NCBI GenBank assembly: GCA_028023455.1
Contig: JAQFVV010000281.1
Span: 806,001 to 870,000, forward strand
Length of the DNA stretch: 64,000 bases
Direction: 5' to 3'
Source of the DNA: Epiperipatus broadwayi
Taxonomy: Eukaryota > Onychophora > Udeonychophora > Euonychophora > Peripatidae
Positions 60,369 through 64,000 of this stretch are shown here, one piece after another. Within the stretch, counting starts at the first letter, position 1. Each line of letters opens with the position of its first letter. Made by a program: the position numbers and the translations under genes. The notes below the pieces were generated by a model, which was not told the origin of the DNA, did no database searches, and saw only the letters and a list, made by a program, of their open reading frames with translations.

Positions 60369-63300
60369 ATAGATTCAAAGAAAAGAGATGATGATCCAGA
60401 GAGGTATAATCAAATAAAGGTCAAATCCAATACTGATAAACTATAACTACTATAGCCTATTTATAATCTACTACTACACCATACAAAATGTAAATTTTTA
60501 AAAACACTAATTAATATTTACCATATTAGTCCTACCAATAGATCATACACTCTGAATAAGATTAATGATGCTTTGCTTTAAAATATTATCTTATATAATT
60601 ATATTTACTAAAACAACAAGAATAAATAACCTCAGGGATTTTAAAACTAAACCTCTTGTGTAAAATTAAAGTTTAAGTTAAGTTGCCTAATAAAGAGTTA
60701 CTGTAATGAATAAATAAATAAGTGACATCTTAGCTGATCATAAAATAATTATAATATGTTCAATCTTAAAATAATAAACAAAACAAATATTAATTCATAA
60801 AGTTTAATGAATCAATTTAAATTTAAACTAATAATGGCCTATTATCTAAGATATTACTTGAGCAAAGAAAAGAGCAAGGGTACTTTTAATGCCTTTCCAT
60901 ACTCATAGACAACCACTAAAGACCTCAAATGCAAATGGATTAGAATTCTTTAAATATATAAGATTTAAGATAATGATCGATGATATGCAGTGAATATAAA
61001 ATAATGTAATGTGCAGCTTTTAAAATAATATTAATTATAATATTCTTCTAAAGTACTAATATTCTTAATCTGATATTGCATAATCTTTAATCTGAAAAGA
61101 TATACTGATAATTTGAAAAAAATAAACTTTTACTTAAGTATTTAACTATGTATCTGCTATAATGCAATTATCTGTATTTGTGATTCAATATAAGAATCAT
61201 TTACTTCAACATAGTTTTTTTAATTTTTAAGACAATATCAATTATATTTAATTAACTTAGAATCTACTTGCAAATGTCTGAATTGAAGATTCATTAAATT
61301 TAAAAAATTTTAAGACTTTGTGAACTTGGAACCCAAGACAATGATATATTTTCATATAAAAGTAAAACAAACAAACAAAACTTTTGAAATAATAATAATT
61401 TGATTTATTAATAATGAGAAGAAATGTTTTTTAAATATAGTGGAATACAAATAGTGCCAATACCTCACTAAGATTTTATATAATTATTTGGACTAATTAA
61501 TAACATTATGGTGTCATCTACTAATCAGAATGACACACAGAACTATGTTTATATTGGAAACCCTAAGCTTAATTTTATACTCCTCAACTTAACAAACTCT
61601 AAGTTGGAGTATGCATATTCAACAATACTTTTGAAAATATCATCACTAGTTTCACAGATATAACTAATATCACAGCTAGATATATCTTTAAATCAGATTA
61701 AACTAATACTAAAATTAAACTAACTTAAATGTAGGGGACAATCATTCATCAGAGATCAGTTATACTTTTTCTTAAATAAATCTAGTCCACATAAAATTAT
61801 TCCCTCAATGTTTTAAAGATAACGATGTAACAGACTTACAAATCCAGCAGTGAAATTCTGGATGAAAATATTAAATTATTATGTGTGAATTGCCACTTAT
61901 ACCATATGCATATTTAATATACTTTAATATAAATATAACTTATTGTTGGTTAGCTTGTGTGTGATAAAACTATCATAGCAACACAATTCAAACATTAATA
62001 TACCTATGAGCTATAAATTAGCTACAACTACCTGAAGAAATACATTTCCTCAAACAAGCATATCTTGTCATCACAAATCTAAAACAAATGCAACATCACC
62101 TACTGTGGTGGAATTAGCATTAAGTCATCATGAATGATAGGCAAAAAATATAAAGATACTAGGCTCCTCAGAGCTGGAAAAGAATATGGTGGCTTCCAAA
62201 ATACCTAACTTCGAGGCAAAACAAAGATGTCTGGTATTAATCTTCAGTACATCTGGGAACAGGAACACCCACCAGAAAAGCACAATCCTCTCTCATGGGA
62301 TTTTCAATGCTTATAAATGTGATTATCATCACTGAAAAATACAATATAATAACCCTCTTTTGGGGACAAGCACTATCAAATCATGGAATTACATTACAAT
62401 AAGGATGGAGGATACTCTCGACTCCATAAACATATTCAAAATTATGAACTAAGCCTAATTCTTGAGGCTATCAAATTCTAACTAATAGCAAGATATATAC
62501 TTCACTTAAATTAACTAAGTTATTTTCAAGAAATTTATAAAATACAAAACGTATATCCAATATTCGAACCAACAGAGCAAATTATGTTTCAATTGACTAC
62601 TGTAGAAAATACTTTAAACTTAAATGCATATAAAATTCTAGGCAAGGCACAATGCACACATAACAAAATATTAAATGATAAAAATATAGTAAATAGTGGA
62701 CTTTTGAAATGGTAAATTAAATGCAAGAGTATTTACTTCTCGATGAATATAAAATATTTGTAACTATTACTAATATAACATTCATAAAACAAATGAATGG
62801 ATATTCTCTGATAAACTTCTTTAGTAACTTTAAAATAAAAATTGAGTAAAACATCCCATTTATATGAAAATAAGACTGTGATATTTAAATCTCTATGATA
62901 AAATTATTAAATAGAAACTAGCTAGTGTAATGCTTGATAAATAAACTAAATCTACTTAAGAATGGCAAGAAACATTTGCTCATTCAAATAAACCTATTTC
63001 GTTTTAAAATTATAACCCTAGTTTACCTGTATATTTATGCAAAAAGTGTTACATAAAAATTTAATAGCATAAATATTTTTATGGTTTCATTCTTTTTTTT
63101 TTAAAACAATAAAACAGACCATAAAAAATAATAATACATTAATTCAAGTTCATATTTTGGCTCCGTGATGATTTTTCCATTTCATAATGTGTAGACAATT
63201 TATCCAGGTTTAGATATCTATTTAAATTTGAAGCTTCAACTAATACATTTATATACATGGCAATCATTTCCAAACGAAAATGTTCAGTAGTTCTTTATAT

Positions 63301-64000
63301 AAACACGTTCACTTTCTTTTATCTTTAAAGATAATTTTAAATATTAAAATAATAAAACATCGTAAGCATAAACATAAGTTGGCACTGGAAAATAAATTAT
63401 TCAACTGAGTAGCATAAGTATAATAAGCATAAGTATAAGTAAGATAAGCCAGCATTGAAAATAATAAATTCTTCAGCTGAGTACATGTTTTTATATTTAT
63501 AATCCTAGGTTCAAACGCAGAATAATTATAATATATATTTTTAGTTAACTTTCACTGTTCTTCTTTAGATAAATGCATTTTTTTTAAAATAGAGCTTTTT
63601 TTTTAAAAACGTTTCTTAATATTTAAAAATGTATTTCCTTTTTTTAAACAAATTTCCTTTTATTTATTTTTAAAACATAAGAGTAGACTTTGTTTACAAT
63701 TAAGGATGCTTCTTGTTTTATGAACTAAGATCAACGGTCATAAAGTTACTTATAAGTACCGGCCACTATAACAAAACATTACGCATTTGACAGAGACTAG
63801 TTCATTAATAATATTTTTAAATTCATTTAAAGTTTTACTTCCAAACAAATTCTTTTCATATTACTGGCATAAACGAGACGAGAATTAGCATTTTAAAATA
63901 CATATTTTCTTCTTAAATATTATTATTTTAAGAGCATATTTACATATATATAGCATGTATTAATAATGCAGTATATATATCATCTATAAAGTACTAAAGT
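60369..64000. other. AT-rich intergenic region, no recognised gene
   Basis: 3.6 kb with no ORF of interest. A less AT-rich stretch at 62100-62420 could be an old repeat fragment. Nothing else is recognised. Confidence 0.5.

Overview
This is eukaryotic, very AT-rich DNA (most stretches look well above 70% A+T) with no recognisable intact host gene. Long (TA)n runs, Ty3/gypsy LTR retrotransposons, Penelope-like fragments and terminal-inverted-repeat elements point to an animal genome, probably an invertebrate. I cannot name the species. There are no operons, rRNA, tRNA or CRISPR signals.

Layout. 1-9113: a Ty3/gypsy-type element (call it E1) with LTR-like direct repeats of about 2.7 kb (the left one cut by the window edge), a leader full of decayed tandem repeats and a broken gag-like ORF. 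9118-23143: a second, complete-length Ty3/gypsy element (E2) with 1.6-kb LTRs, a TGGTGCCCAAC primer binding site, and broken gag, protease, reverse transcriptase, RNase H and integrase; its leader holds a nested 1,982-bp TIR element, and its RNase H region is triplicated in tandem. 23144-24390: a hairpin element, a long (AT)n tract and a Penelope-like GIY-YIG remnant. 24390-38460: mostly empty AT-rich DNA with a palindromic Penelope RT fragment (29090-29480), possible SINE fragments and one weak candidate host exon. 38460-40376: a dispersed repeat (R5) interrupted by a 1,245-bp fold-back insertion with a 14-bp target duplication. 44890-45963: repeat R4. 46782-54683: a minus-strand LTR-type element (E3) with 2.7-kb terminal repeats and only a gag remnant inside. 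55430-57785: a minus-strand element (E4) with an open 599-codon coiled-coil gag-like frame and integrase remains. 58205-59823: second copies of R5 and R4 side by side. 59838-60368: a purine-rich candidate solo LTR. 60369-64000: nothing recognised.

The common theme is retroelement decay. The gag ORFs of E2 and E4 share an unusual N-terminal coiled coil built of short Asn-Met repeats; E1, E2 and E3 share a capsid C-terminal motif. Paired LTR copies differ often at CpG versus TpG/CpA positions, which suggests germline cytosine methylation. Several elements lie in or against (TA)n tracts, so these may be preferred targets. Nearly all coding regions carry stops or frameshifts; the E4 frame is the only long intact one.
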